Shown here: positions 16,222 to 25,068 of the stretch, piece after piece
Layout of the letters: each line of letters opens with the position of its first letter
How positions within the stretch are numbered: position 1 is the first letter of the stretch
Assembly: GCA_900550635.1 (NCBI GenBank)
Contig: URSZ01000006.1
Span: forward strand, 1 to 37,440
DNA length: 37,440 nt
Reading direction: 5' to 3'
Source: an uncultured Prevotella sp.
Lineage (GTDB): Bacteria; Bacteroidota; Bacteroidia; Bacteroidales; Bacteroidaceae
Notes under the pieces: model-generated
Databases searched by the model: none
Told to the model about the DNA's origin: nothing
The model's input: only the letters and a program-made list of their open reading frames with translations
Made by a program: the position numbers and the translations under genes

Positions 16222-16842
16222 ATGGGATACAAACACTTTATATTCGACGTTGACGGAACCTTGGTAAACAACGAATACGCGCTTCTAAACGCATGGAAAG
16301 ACACGTTTCTTGAAGTACAGGGCAAGTTGTGGGACACAAAAGACCTTACCTTTGCCTTGGGCATTCCCGGAGAAGACATTATGAAAAAAGCCGGAGCCGA
16401 ATATTCAGAAGAAGCTTTCGAGCTATGGAGAACGCATTTGCAGAAATACCGCAATACAATAAAGCTTTTCGACAACATGCAGGACACACTGGAAAAGTTG
16501 AAAGGCAAAGGCAAGCAGTTAGGAATAATAACATCAAAGACACATGCCGAATTCGACGGCGACACTGTAATACAATCTATAAAAGACATGTTCGAGGTTA
16601 TTATATGCGCCTCCGACTCTCCACGACCTAAACCTTTTGGCGATCCAATCATTACATATATGGAAAAGACCGGGACAACCGAAAAGGATGTCATATATAT
16701 AGGCGACAGCACTTATGATTTCGAATGCGCGCAGAATGCGAATGTCGATTTCGGTTGGGCCGCATGGGGAGACAGCCAGATAGCAGGTATCGATTCGAAA
16801 TACAAATTCTCAAAACCTGAAGAGATACTGACTCTTTGTTGA
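16222..16842 (+). CDS. HAD-superfamily hydrolase, phosphoglycolate phosphatase-like
   Basis: This 206-aa cytoplasmic phosphatase is of HAD subfamily IA. Motif I is FDVDGT with nucleophile Asp9 and acid/base Asp11. Motif II is GIITSK, motif III lies in RPKPFGDP, and motif IV is IYIGDSTYDFE. A helical cap of about 60 residues sits between motifs I and II, as in Gph and pyrophosphatase PpaX. The exact substrate cannot be told from sequence; phosphoglycolate or another small phosphate ester is likely. It follows ndh by 58 bases in the same direction with no terminator between. Confidence 0.88.
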   Translation: MGYKHFIFDVDGTLVNNEYALLNAWKDTFLEVQGKLWDTKDLTFALGIPGEDIMKKAGAEYSEEAFELWRTHLQKYRNTIKLFDNMQDTLEKLKGKGKQLGIITSKTHAEFDGDTVIQSIKDMFEVIICASDSPRPKPFGDPIITYMEKTGTTEKDVIYIGDSTYDFECAQNANVDFGWAAWGDSQIAGIDSKYKFSKPEEILTLC

Positions 16843-16853
16843 ATCACGGCGCA

Positions 16854-16892
16854 GGCATTTTATGGTACGTAAATATCCATTTACCTAATGCC
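16854..16892 (+). other. Possible hairpin after the HAD gene
   Basis: GGCATT (16854-16859) pairs with AATGCC (16887-16892), and inside it GGTA (16864-16867) pairs with TACC (16882-16885). It begins 12 bases after the stop codon. No clear T-run follows, so a terminator role is uncertain. Confidence 0.35.
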
Positions 16893-16927
16893 CGTCATTT
16901 CACTTACTTCAAAAATTAGCGCACTCC

Positions 16928-17010
16928 ATTGGGAGAAGAAAAAAATTATGTCTGACCTATTTTAAAATATGTCAGACATATTTTAAATTATCTCTGACAT
17001 ATTTTTTTTG
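16928..17010 (+). repeat. Tri-palindrome intergenic element, copy 5
   Basis: Palindrome centres are at 16953, 16974 and 16995, each 21 bp apart. The short left arm is CTCCATTGGGAG, itself a 4-bp stem with 4-base loop. It lies in the roughly 350-bp gap between the HAD gene and malQ, oriented with both. The gap also holds the malQ -7 box. Confidence 0.9.
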
Positions 17011-17160
17011 AGACTCCTTAACGGCACAGACAAAACAACTGGCCTGCATACTTCCGGACCTTATAACCTTAAAAGATTCTATCAGCAGCAAACCTGTCTG
17101 CCCTTATATAAGGCCGTTTTCTTACGGGTCATGCTTTAGCCTCTTTTTATGCAAAAACAT

Positions 17161-17168
17161 TAACTTTG
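17161..17168 (+). promoter_or_regulatory. -7 promoter box for malQ, decides the start codon
   Basis: TAACTTTG followed by C is an exact -7 match. An upstream in-frame TTG at 17171 would fall before or at the transcription start, so translation most likely begins at the ATG at 17195. Confidence 0.65.
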
Positions 17169-17194
17169 CATTGCAAGAATTAAAAGCCACAAAA

Positions 17195-19687
17195 ATGAAG
17201 TGTAAACTGGAATTCCATATAAACTACCGCACAAAACCCGAAGAAACGCTTGTAGCAAAAATTTTCAGCAACAAAAAAGGACATTCTCTCTTCGAACGTA
17301 TTTACCTGCAAACAAACAATGGCTTTGAATGGCACACACGACAGGAAATAGAGCTTAACCCGAAGGCGGAATATACATACCACTACGTAATTTTAAAAAA
17401 CGGCAACGAGGAAATTGCAGAAAAAGCCTTCCCGCTGCACGAATTAAGTGTATCGGAAAAACAAAGTTCATACACATTTTACGACACATGGCGCTGGGAC
17501 GTAAACCAGCTCAATCTGTGCAGTTCGGCCTTTACCGACTGTATTTTCAAGAAGCATAAAAATATACCGGTAGACATATACACTGACGAACAATGCGCAG
17601 AAATAAAAATACACGCACTACTCCCGCAAAACGGGAAGTACGAAATTTTTCTGGTGGGGAGCAATGACATATCGGGAAACTGGGATGTAAACAAAGGTAT
17701 AAAACTGCAACCCGCTGGAATGTACAAATACAGCGCAACCATAAAAAGCAAAGAACTAAAAGACACACAATACAAATATGTAGTCGTAAACAAGGCCGAC
17801 AATAGCGTCATGTGGGAAAGCGGAAACAACCGCGTATTTCCGAAACCAGCAAAAGAAGGAAAAACCGTAATTGACGACGGTTGGGTACGGTTATCCAGGT
17901 TCACCGATTGGCGCGGCGCCGGAATTGTAATACCATTGTTTTCCCTGCATAGTTCCGGCAGTGCCGGCATAGGCGATTTCCTCGACTTGAAAAAATTCAT
18001 TTCATGGGCGTCAGGCGTTGGATTTTCAGCAATACAACTATTACCAATAAACGACACGACGACATTAGGGACGTGGTGCGATTCATATCCCTACAACATT
18101 ACTTCGGCTTACGCGCTGCACCCTATTTACATTGACCTGCGTAGCCTGATAAACAAATACGACCCTACGCTAAGGGAGGTATACATACGACAGAGCGCCA
18201 AGCTGAACAAGGGAAAAGAGCTTGACTATGAAAACACCCTAAAGTTCAAGAGCAAAATATTAAAAGCCATATATGCAAAAGCCGGTAACGACATAAACAA
18301 TGATAAAAAATACCAGGCTTTCATATCGCAAAACAAAGAATGGCTGCTACCATACGCCGCATACTGCTGTTTACGGGATAAATACAAAAGCACAGACTTT
18401 TCCAAATGGACAGGATTTGAGAACTACAAGGAATCTGCCGTAACAAACGACAAGGCTCTGCTGAAAAAAATACAATACCACTGCTTTGTGCAATACATTG
18501 CACACACGCAAATGAAAGCGGCACATGAATACGCTGTAAAAAACGGTATTATACTGAAAGGCGACATACCAATCGGCGTAAACTCATGCGGCGCAGACGT
18601 ATGGACGAATCCGTTATTATTCAACCGTGACATGTCTACCGGCGCTCCACCCGATTACTTCTCCGAAGATGGTCAAAACTGGGGCTTCCCTACTTATAAT
18701 TGGGATGAAATGGCGAAAAACGACTTTTACTGGTGGAAAAAACGATTTACCGTAATGGCACAATACTTCGACGCTTACCGCATAGACCACGTGCTTGGCT
18801 TTTTCAGGATTTGGGAAATTCCACGATACGAAAAAAGCGCCAAAGGCGGGCATTTTTCACCTGCCTTACCATACTCTAAAACAGAAATAGAACATTACGG
18901 ATTCTTGCTTAAACCCGAATACATTGGTACGCTTTTCCTTAAAGACAAAAACAAGGAGAATCTTTTACACGTAAAAATAAATGCCCACAACGAAGCAGCT
19001 TACCTCAATTTGAGTAACGAGCAGAAGAAAGCATTCGATTCATTATATAATGACTTTTTCTATAGACGTCACGATGAGTTTTGGGCAAAAGGAGCCATCG
19101 GGAAATTAAGCGCAATCACAAAATCCACAAAAATGTTACCATGCGCTGAAGATTTGGGAATGCTTCCGGGCAATGTAGGCAAAGTTCTGGACGACCTAAG
19201 TATTTTATCATTGGAAATACAGAATATGCCCAAACAGCATGGTGTTGAATTCGCAAATACAGAATTATATCCTTACAGGTCTGTTGCCACAATATCTACA
19301 CACGACATGCCTTCGTTCCGGTTGTGGTGGGAAAAATTTCCAGAAACAGCAAAACGCTACTCATCACACATACTGCACGCACCATATACACCTGAAGCAA
19401 ACGTCGACACATGTGAAAAAGTTGTGCGCATGCACCTCATGTCGCCATCGATGTTATGCTTACTCTCTTTCCAGGATTGGACATCAATATGCTGTTCCAC
19501 CCGCACTGCCAACATACGTAACGAACAAATCAACAATCCGGCAGACCCTAATCAGAACTGGTGCTACAGAGCGCATCTTTCGGTCGAGAATTTAGAACAA
19601 AACACATTATTCAATGAAAAAATAAAAGAACTACTTACCGAAAGCAACAGAAATTTGTTTGCCTTCGTTTTGCAGAATAATATTTAA
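17195..19687 (+). CDS. malQ: 4-alpha-glucanotransferase (GH77) with N-terminal CBM20 domains
   Basis: This 830-aa amylomaltase moves alpha-1,4-glucan segments between maltodextrins and releases glucose. Two starch-binding CBM20-like domains occupy about residues 1-235 (second one: GKYEIFLVGSNDISGNWD). The GH77 barrel begins near GIVIPLFSLHSSGSAGIGDF. Catalytic residues are visible: nucleophile Asp531 in YRIDHV, acid/base Glu652 in CAEDLG and stabiliser Asp704 in STHDMP. This CBM20-CBM20-GH77 layout is that of plant DPE2 and Bacteroides homologues, so it may act on branched or long glucans as well as maltose. No signal peptide is seen, so the enzyme is cytoplasmic. No other starch gene is adjacent. 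The PD40 gene follows after 31 bases. Confidence 0.93.
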   Translation: MKCKLEFHINYRTKPEETLVAKIFSNKKGHSLFERIYLQTNNGFEWHTRQEIELNPKAEYTYHYVILKNGNEEIAEKAFPLHELSVSEKQSSYTFYDTWRWDVNQLNLCSSAFTDCIFKKHKNIPVDIYTDEQCAEIKIHALLPQNGKYEIFLVGSNDISGNWDVNKGIKLQPAGMYKYSATIKSKELKDTQYKYVVVNKADNSVMWESGNNRVFPKPAKEGKTVIDDGWVRLSRFTDWRGAGIVIPLFSLHSSGSAGIGDFLDLKKFISWASGVGFSAIQLLPINDTTTLGTWCDSYPYNITSAYALHPIYIDLRSLINKYDPTLREVYIRQSAKLNKGKELDYENTLKFKSKILKAIYAKAGNDINNDKKYQAFISQNKEWLLPYAAYCCLRDKYKSTDFSKWTGFENYKESAVTNDKALLKKIQYHCFVQYIAHTQMKAAHEYAVKNGIILKGDIPIGVNSCGADVWTNPLLFNRDMSTGAPPDYFSEDGQNWGFPTYNWDEMAKNDFYWWKKRFTVMAQYFDAYRIDHVLGFFRIWEIPRYEKSAKGGHFSPALPYSKTEIEHYGFLLKPEYIGTLFLKDKNKENLLHVKINAHNEAAYLNLSNEQKKAFDSLYNDFFYRRHDEFWAKGAIGKLSAITKSTKMLPCAEDLGMLPGNVGKVLDDLSILSLEIQNMPKQHGVEFANTELYPYRSVATISTHDMPSFRLWWEKFPETAKRYSSHILHAPYTPEANVDTCEKVVRMHLMSPSMLCLLSFQDWTSICCSTRTANIRNEQINNPADPNQNWCYRAHLSVENLEQNTLFNEKIKELLTESNRNLFAFVLQNNI

Positions 19688-19718
19688 TATCTAATTTAGC
19701 GCATAAAACATTGAATAT

Positions 19719-20984
19719 ATGCACAAGATAATTACAATATTCATTTGCTTGCTTTCTTTTGTATTCGTAAACGCACAAACGAAATCAAGGAATTTGGAAA
19801 AACTTATCCAGCAACAAAAAGCAGCAAAAGAACTGCTTGATTCCTATAAGTTCAGCGAAGCGGCAACACAACTGGAAGAAGATATTGAATTTGCCGAAAA
19901 GAAACGTCTTGCCACGGACACGTTAGAGTCGTACCTTGATTTTGCTAATATGGGGCAAAACATGCTTACAAGCACTGAGAAAGTTGTTTTTATAGACTCC
20001 GTCGTCATTGACAAGAACCGTTTCCTTGAAGTATATAAAATGAGCGAAGAATCGGGCGACATAGACTTGTTTAAAAACGTATTCAAGAGCCAAAGTGCCT
20101 CATCGGAAGTAGAAAATTCATTTACTTACATACCCCAATTACGCGACAAGGTCTATTTCAGCAACGTTGTTGACAGCGCCATGTATATTTTCACAAGAGA
20201 CCGGTTGGATGACACTTGGAGCGACCCTATACAAGCTGAGGGGCTGGAAGACTTCGGATACGACCAAATCTCCCCTTTCGTGCTTAACGACGGCACAACA
20301 ATGTACTTTGCTGCAAAAGGAGAACAAAGCTTGGGCGGATATGACATATTTTTAACCAGGTACAGCACAGACAACGGTAAATTTCTACGTCCTGAAAACA
20401 TAGGAATGCCTTTCAATTCGCCCGACAACGATTACATGTACGCTATTGACGAAGCAAACAACATAGGTTGGTTTGTAAGCGACCGCCGACAGCCGGCGGG
20501 CAAAGTCTGCGTGTATGTATTCATTCCTAATGCCACACGTGAGAACTACACTATAGAGACTGGAGATACATTACAGAGTTTTGCTAAGATAAATGCGATA
20601 CGTGATACTTGGAAAGGAAACAGCAATAGAGTAAACGAAGCCTTGAACCGTTTGAAGAATCTACTATCAGCAAAAAAACAAAACCGTGAAAGTAAAGATT
20701 TCATGTTCGTTGTAAACGACAGCAAGGTTTATACTTCACTTGATGATTTCCAAAATCCAGAAGCTAAGAAATATGCTTCGCAATGGATTGAAGCAAAAAA
20801 AATGCTGGAACAACAAAACGCACAACTTGAAGCAGACCGTAGTATTTACGCAAGTGCGCAAAACTCACAAAAAAAAGAATTGACTCCAACCATATTGGAA
20901 GAAGAAAAACAAACATCCGAACTAAAGGAATTCATCAAAAAACTTGAAAAGTTGATACGTCAATCAGAGCTCACCGATAAGTAA
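19719..20984 (+). CDS. Secreted PD40/WD40-like beta-propeller protein
   Basis: This 421-aa protein has a signal peptide ending at VNAQ (residue 20). Residues 20-90 are helical and TPR-like (KAAKELLDSYKFSEAATQLEEDIEFAEKK). A partial beta-propeller follows with PD40-type repeats, best seen in SPFVLNDGTTMYFAAKGEQSLGGYDIFLTRY and NIGMPFNSPDNDYMYAID. The C-terminal 100 residues are charged and likely coiled-coil. PD40 repeats occur in TolB and in OmpA-linked envelope proteins of Bacteroidetes (PorE-like), but no OmpA domain is present here. The function is unknown; envelope or peptidoglycan association is a guess. It may be cotranscribed with malQ. Confidence 0.75.
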   Translation: MHKIITIFICLLSFVFVNAQTKSRNLEKLIQQQKAAKELLDSYKFSEAATQLEEDIEFAEKKRLATDTLESYLDFANMGQNMLTSTEKVVFIDSVVIDKNRFLEVYKMSEESGDIDLFKNVFKSQSASSEVENSFTYIPQLRDKVYFSNVVDSAMYIFTRDRLDDTWSDPIQAEGLEDFGYDQISPFVLNDGTTMYFAAKGEQSLGGYDIFLTRYSTDNGKFLRPENIGMPFNSPDNDYMYAIDEANNIGWFVSDRRQPAGKVCVYVFIPNATRENYTIETGDTLQSFAKINAIRDTWKGNSNRVNEALNRLKNLLSAKKQNRESKDFMFVVNDSKVYTSLDDFQNPEAKKYASQWIEAKKMLEQQNAQLEADRSIYASAQNSQKKELTPTILEEEKQTSELKEFIKKLEKLIRQSELTDK

Positions 20985-21030
20985 ATCCTTTTATATCATT
21001 GGACTCAAAATATAATCAAATAAACACAAA

Positions 21031-21074
21031 AATAATTGTGGCAGGCTGAATTCAGTCTGCCACAATTATTTTTT
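21031..21074. terminator. Bidirectional intrinsic terminator between the PD40 gene and rplT
   Basis: AATAATTGTGGCAG (21031-21044) pairs perfectly with CTGCCACAATTATT (21057-21070), and the centre CTGAATTCAG is itself self-complementary. A T-run follows on the plus strand and an A-rich run precedes it. It lies between convergent genes and can serve both. Confidence 0.9.
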
Positions 21075-21089
21075 ACTTAATAAAAGTAT

Positions 21090-21434
21090 TTACTTTACTT
21101 TTGCCACAATTGCCTGGAATGCTTTGAAATCATTCAGAGCCAAATCGGCAAGAACCTTGCGGTTTATCTCTATGCCGGCCTTATGCAAAGCGCCCATCAA
21201 CTGCGAATACGAAAAACCTTCCAGACGTGCCGCAGCATTGATACGCTGAATCCACAATGCGCGGAATTCACGTTTCTTGTTCCTGCGGTCACGGAATGCG
21301 TAGGTGAGTCCTTTTTCGTAGGTATTCTTAGCTACGGTCCACACATTTTTACGAGCACCGTAATAACCTTTGGTTTTTTTAAGAATCTTCTTTCTTTTCG
21401 CACGCGAAGCAACGTGATTAACTGATCTTGGCAT
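21090..21434 (-). CDS. rplT: 50S ribosomal protein L20
   Basis: This 114-aa protein is of standard L20 length and sequence: MPRSVNHVASRAKRKKILKK, then GYYGARKNVW, RALWIQRINAAAR and the C-terminal domain ending in AIVAKVK. The open frame reaches 21464, but MPRS at 21434 is the universal L20 start. L20 is needed early in large-subunit assembly and binds 23S rRNA through its basic N-terminal helix. It is the last gene of thrS-infC-rpmI-rplT, 82 bases after rpmI. Confidence 0.98.
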   Translation of the reverse strand: MPRSVNHVASRAKRKKILKKTKGYYGARKNVWTVAKNTYEKGLTYAFRDRRNKKREFRALWIQRINAAARLEGFSYSQLMGALHKAGIEINRKVLADLALNDFKAFQAIVAKVK

Positions 21435-21461
21435 TTTTGTTTGTTTTTTGAACGTTGGCGC

Positions 21462-21479
21462 CACACATTTCCATGTGTG
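21462..21479 (-). other. Hairpin in the rpmI-rplT intergenic leader
   Basis: CACACAT (21462-21468) pairs with ATGTGTG (21473-21479) around a 4-base loop, 27 bases upstream of the rplT ATG. L20 represses its own operon in other bacteria through leader structures, so this could be a control element. That is only a suggestion. Confidence 0.45.
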
Positions 21480-21516
21480 AACTTTTACGGCAGCAACATT
21501 CGGTTAATGAATTAAT

Positions 21517-21714
21517 TTAGCGCTTAAGCAACATCTCACGAATTGACTTTACATTTGCCTTGTCGGCTATTGCGACATGGTCAAGATTGCGCTTTTGTTT
21601 CTTTGTTTTCTTAGTCAATATATGGCTATGAAAAGCATGACGGCGTTTAACCTTACCTGTTCCGGTAAAAGAGAATCTTTTTTTCGCACCGGAATTAGTT
21701 TTTAATTTTGGCAT
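21517..21714 (-). CDS. rpmI: 50S ribosomal protein L35
   Basis: This 65-aa basic protein has the typical L35 sequence: MPKLKTNSGAKKRFSFTGTGKVKRRHAFHSH, then LTKKTKKQKRNL and IREMLLKR. It is a small component of the large subunit near the exit tunnel region. It lies 84 bases after infC and 82 bases before rplT, in the usual infC-rpmI-rplT order. Confidence 0.98.
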   Translation of the reverse strand: MPKLKTNSGAKKRFSFTGTGKVKRRHAFHSHILTKKTKKQKRNLDHVAIADKANVKSIREMLLKR

Positions 21715-21798
21715 TTTTGTTTATTTATTAATTAGTTATTATGGAGCGCGTCAAGTAATACCACTACTTGTACACGTCTCTTTTGCTTTTACTTATAT

Positions 21799-22446
21799 TT
21801 ACTCGCCCTCGATTGTTGGTGCTTTATATTCCTTTCGGGTGTTTTCTTTAGGCGCTCTTTTGACTTCCACTTCTTTGGCAGTCTGAGTCGGTTGAACCGA
21901 TTTAGCCTGCGGTACCGAGCCTTTGGCTTTTTTGGGAGCCAAGAAAATGGTCATCCTTTTCCCTTCGAGCACGGGCATTTGCTCTACCTTACCGTAATCC
22001 TCCAAATCATTTGCGAAACGAAGCAACAATACTTCTCCCTGCTCTTTGAAAAGAATGCTCCTGCCTTTGAAAAACACGTAGGCCTTTACCTTATTGCCTT
22101 CAGAAAGGAATTCTTTTGCATACTTGAGCTTGAAGTTGTAATCGTGGTCATCAGTTTGAGGTCCGAAACGAATTTCCTTGACTTCAATCTTTACCTGCTT
22201 AGCCTTCATCTCTTTCTGACGTTTCTTTTGCTGATAAAGAAATTTCGAATAATCGATGATACGGCAAACAGGAGGAGCTGCGTTAGGTGAAATCTCCACC
22301 AAATCAAGTCCTTTTTCTTCCGCAAGCTGTATGGCTTCACGTGTAGACATCACGGCAGATTCTATATCATCGCCCACCACACGCACCTCGCGGACGTGTA
22401 TTTGTTCGTTTACGCGGTATTGTTGCTTTATGTTATCGTTCTTCAT
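21799..22446 (-). CDS. infC: Translation initiation factor IF-3
   Basis: This 215-aa protein has the IF3 N-domain (YRVNEQIHVREVRVVGDD to CRIIDYSKFLYQQKKRQKE) and C-domain (KEIRFGPQTDDHDYNFKLKYAKEFL to GKVEQMPVLEGKRMTIFLAPKK). IF-3 binds the 30S subunit, prevents early joining of 50S and checks the initiator tRNA. A charged tail of about 40 residues (from KGSVPQAKS to IEGE) extends beyond the usual length, as in other Bacteroidetes. The gene lies 110 bases after thrS; no clear -7 box is seen in that gap. Confidence 0.97.
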   Translation of the reverse strand: MKNDNIKQQYRVNEQIHVREVRVVGDDIESAVMSTREAIQLAEEKGLDLVEISPNAAPPVCRIIDYSKFLYQQKKRQKEMKAKQVKIEVKEIRFGPQTDDHDYNFKLKYAKEFLSEGNKVKAYVFFKGRSILFKEQGEVLLLRFANDLEDYGKVEQMPVLEGKRMTIFLAPKKAKGSVPQAKSVQPTQTAKEVEVKRAPKENTRKEYKAPTIEGE

Positions 22447-22556
22447 TAAATCGCATTTATCGTACTGAACAAGCCTGATTCATACAGGCAAATTCCACGA
22501 TATTCAACATTTTCAAGCTTGCAGTTTATGCCAAAGGCACATAATCGGCTGCAAAT

Positions 22557-24500
22557 TTAATACTTATTTGTTTCTTGGAGAACTTCCTGATTGATTTTCT
22601 CGGAAAATTCTTCTATTTTCATTGTACCTTGGTCGCCTTCTCCCTGTTTACGGACTGCAACCTGTTTTTCTGAAGCTTCTTTTTCTCCTACAACGAGCAA
22701 ATACGGAATATGCTTCATTTCGTTGTCGCGTATCTTACGACCAATCTTTTCGCTGCGCGCATCTACCTCTACCCGCACATTGTGTTCTTCGAGGTATGCT
22801 TTTACTTCTTCGGCATAGTCGTTGAATTTATCGGAGATAGGAAGAACCACTGCCTGCACCGGTGTCAGCCACAACGGGAAACGCCCGCACGTATGCTCGA
22901 TAAGCACTGCCACGAAACGTTCCATCGAGCCGAAAGGCGCGCGGTGAATCATGACAGGACGATGTTTTTCGTTGTCGGCTCCCATGTATTCCAGTTGGAA
23001 ACGTTCCGGCAGGTTGTAGTCTACTTGTATTGTACCCAACTGCCAACGACGACCAATGGCGTCCTTAACCATGAAGTCCAGTTTTGGGCCATAGAAAGCT
23101 GCTTCTCCGTATTCCACACGGGCTTTCAGTCCCTTTTCTTCACATGCTTCTACGATAGCCTGCTCGGCTTTTTCCCAATTTTCGTCACTGCCTATGTATT
23201 TGCTGCGGTCTACCTTGTCGCGCAAGGAAATCTGAGCTTCGAAGTTATCGAACTTCAGTGCACGGAATATTATCATTATAATATCCATTACCCTGAGAAA
23301 CTCATCCTTTACCTGGTCAGGGCGGCAGAAGATGTGAGCGTCATCCTGCGTAAAACCGCGCACACGTGTCAATCCGTGCAATTCACCGCTCTGTTCGTAA
23401 CGATATACTGTTCCGAACTCGGCTATGCGCAACGGCAGGTCGCGGTAAGAGCGCGGTTTGCGTGCGTATATCTCGCAATGGTGGGGGCAGTTCATGGGTT
23501 TGAGCATATACTCCTCACCTTCTTCAGGAGTTCTGATTGGCTGGAACGAATCCTTGCCATATTTTGCGTAATGTCCTGAAGTCATGTACAGCTGTTTGTT
23601 TCCTATGTGCGGCGTGATGACCTGCAAATAGCCGAAACGCTTTTGTATGCGTTTCAGGAAGTCTTCAAGTTGCAAACGCAAAGTTGTGCCTTTGGGCAGC
23701 CAAATAGGAAGTCCCTTGCCTACGCGCTCGGAGAACATGAAAAGTTCCATTTCCTTTCCTATCTTGCGGTGGTCACGTTTTTTGGCCTCTTCCAGCAGCA
23801 CGAGATACTCATCCAGTAGTTTCTTTTTGGGGAATGTTATGCCGTAAACGCGCGTCATCTGCGGGTTCTTTGCGTCACCGCGCCAAAAAGCCGCCGACAC
23901 GGCAGTTACCTTAACTGCTTTTATTGGCGTTGTATCCACAAGGTGCGGACCGCGACAAAGGTCCACATAATTACCTTGTTCATATACAGTTATATGGCCG
24001 TCTTCAAGTTCATCTATAAGCTCGCTTTTGAACGTCTGCCCTTTCGACGCGAACAGTTTCAGCGCGTCGGCCTTGGAAATGTCCTTGCGTACAAGTTTTT
24101 CCTTGCGTGTCAGGAGTTCCTGCATTTTCTTTTCTATCAGTTGGAAATCCGACTCGCGGATTACAGTGCCTTCAGGGGGCATCACATCATAATAGAAGCC
24201 GTTCTCAATAGCAGGACCAATGCCGAACTGTGTTCCGGGGAAAAGTTCCTGAATAGCCTCGGCCATTAGGTGCGCAGAAGTATGCCAGAAAGCATGTTTT
24301 CCCTCTGGGTCTTCCCACTTCAACAGTTGAACCGTGGCGTTGCCGTTTATAGGGCGGTTCAACTCGTATATCTCATCATTTACTTTACAAGCCAGAACTT
24401 CTTTTGCCAGCTGGGGCGATATTCCCGCAGCTATCTCCGATCCTGTTACGCCTTGTTCGTATTGCCTTACAGAACCGTCAGGAAAGGTAATGTCTATCAT
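22557..24500 (-). CDS. thrS: Threonyl-tRNA synthetase
   Basis: This 647-aa enzyme charges tRNA-Thr. It has an N-terminal TGS domain (MIDITFPDGSVRQYEQGVTG), an editing domain (HTSAHLMAEAIQELFPG and the later YVDLCRGPHL with conserved Cys) and a class II catalytic core. The core shows the zinc site in PMNCPHHCEIY, motif 2 in EFGTVYRYEQSGELHGLTRVRGFTQDD and motif 3 in HRAPFGSMERFV. The anticodon-binding domain follows (VVLPISDKFNDYAEEV). It heads the translation operon. A -7 box at 24561-24568 gives a leader of about 50 bases, and no T-box is seen. Confidence 0.98.
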   Translation of the reverse strand: MIDITFPDGSVRQYEQGVTGSEIAAGISPQLAKEVLACKVNDEIYELNRPINGNATVQLLKWEDPEGKHAFWHTSAHLMAEAIQELFPGTQFGIGPAIENGFYYDVMPPEGTVIRESDFQLIEKKMQELLTRKEKLVRKDISKADALKLFASKGQTFKSELIDELEDGHITVYEQGNYVDLCRGPHLVDTTPIKAVKVTAVSAAFWRGDAKNPQMTRVYGITFPKKKLLDEYLVLLEEAKKRDHRKIGKEMELFMFSERVGKGLPIWLPKGTTLRLQLEDFLKRIQKRFGYLQVITPHIGNKQLYMTSGHYAKYGKDSFQPIRTPEEGEEYMLKPMNCPHHCEIYARKPRSYRDLPLRIAEFGTVYRYEQSGELHGLTRVRGFTQDDAHIFCRPDQVKDEFLRVMDIIMIIFRALKFDNFEAQISLRDKVDRSKYIGSDENWEKAEQAIVEACEEKGLKARVEYGEAAFYGPKLDFMVKDAIGRRWQLGTIQVDYNLPERFQLEYMGADNEKHRPVMIHRAPFGSMERFVAVLIEHTCGRFPLWLTPVQAVVLPISDKFNDYAEEVKAYLEEHNVRVEVDARSEKIGRKIRDNEMKHIPYLLVVGEKEASEKQVAVRKQGEGDQGTMKIEEFSEKINQEVLQETNKY

Positions 24501-24560
24501 AATATCTTGTTTTTTTTAATCTGTTTTTTATATTGCAATCCGAATTTGTAATCCGGCTTG

Positions 24561-24568
24561 CAAATTTA
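24561..24568 (-). promoter_or_regulatory. -7 promoter box for the thrS operon
   Basis: On the minus strand this is TAAATTTG followed by C, an exact -7 match about 60 bases upstream of the thrS ATG. The 35-bp palindrome and element copy 6 lie upstream of it and so are not in the leader RNA. Confidence 0.6.
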
Positions 24569-24673
24569 ATAATAATAAATATTATATAGGTTTATTGTGG
24601 ATTCAAACTTTAGAATACACCTAAAAAATTGCGATTCAACAACAATGAATACGCCGTGTACGCCAACCAAATC

Positions 24674-24708
24674 ATAATGCTAACCAGCTTAAAGCTGGTT
24701 AGCATTAT
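24674..24708. repeat. Perfect 35-bp palindrome (17-bp arms)
   Basis: ATAATGCTAACCAGCTT (24674-24690) and its exact complement (24692-24708) flank one base. No T-run follows on either strand, so a simple terminator is unlikely. It abuts the TGCAGACAAATA end of element copy 6. Confidence 0.9.
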
Positions 24709-24905
24709 TTGTCTGCATTTTTAGGGCAAATTTCAAACGGGTTTTCAAGGGGGAAAAATATCTCAGACATATTTTAAAATAGGTCGGACATATTTTGAAT
24801 TATGTGCCTTGTATTTTTTCTTTGCTCCCAATGTGGTATAACGCTCTGAAAATTAGTTTTCATCTTTTTGCCGAAAAAAGCGTCTTTTTCAGCTCGTTTT
24901 TTTGC
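24706..24905 (-). repeat. Tri-palindrome intergenic element, copy 6 (long form, variant unit)
   Basis: Unit centres are at 24765, 24786 and 24807, each 21 bp apart; the one at 24807 is the ACAAGGCACAT variant (minus strand). Both long arms are present: GCAGACAAAT and GTTTGAAA with GGGTTTTCAAGG on one side, and TTGGGAGCAAAG with GAAAACTAATTTTC on the other. It matches copy 1 over about 200 bases. It lies in the 594-bp gap between thrS and the TPR gene, oriented with both. Between 24906 and 25027 I see nothing recognisable. Confidence 0.9.
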
Positions 24906-25026
24906 AACATTTTCACATTGCGTCCACCAATAAGTATGGACATTAAAACATGCTTAGTAAAAAGGAACACAAGCCTCACGACATCGCGTAAAGTTGTTAC
25001 AGAGAACTGCCCCGCCGCCATACCAT

Positions 25027-25068
25027 GCAAAAAAGAAGCCGTCCCGCAAGATATTCATGCGGGACGGC
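25027..25068 (-). terminator. Intrinsic terminator of the gyrA-TPR operon
   Basis: GCCGTCCCGCA (25038-25048) pairs perfectly with TGCGGGACGGC (25058-25068) around a 9-base loop. On the minus strand it is followed by CTTCTTTTTTG. It begins 27 bases after the TPR gene stop. Confidence 0.92.

Noticed and set aside
21715..21798. L20-type autoregulatory leader before rpmI
   Set aside because: No clear stem or rRNA-like pseudoknot could be made out by eye in this gap; a covariance search would be needed.
24501..24560. T-box or threonine attenuator in front of thrS
   Set aside because: The predicted leader is only about 50 bases and holds no T-box motif; the nearby large palindrome is upstream of the promoter.
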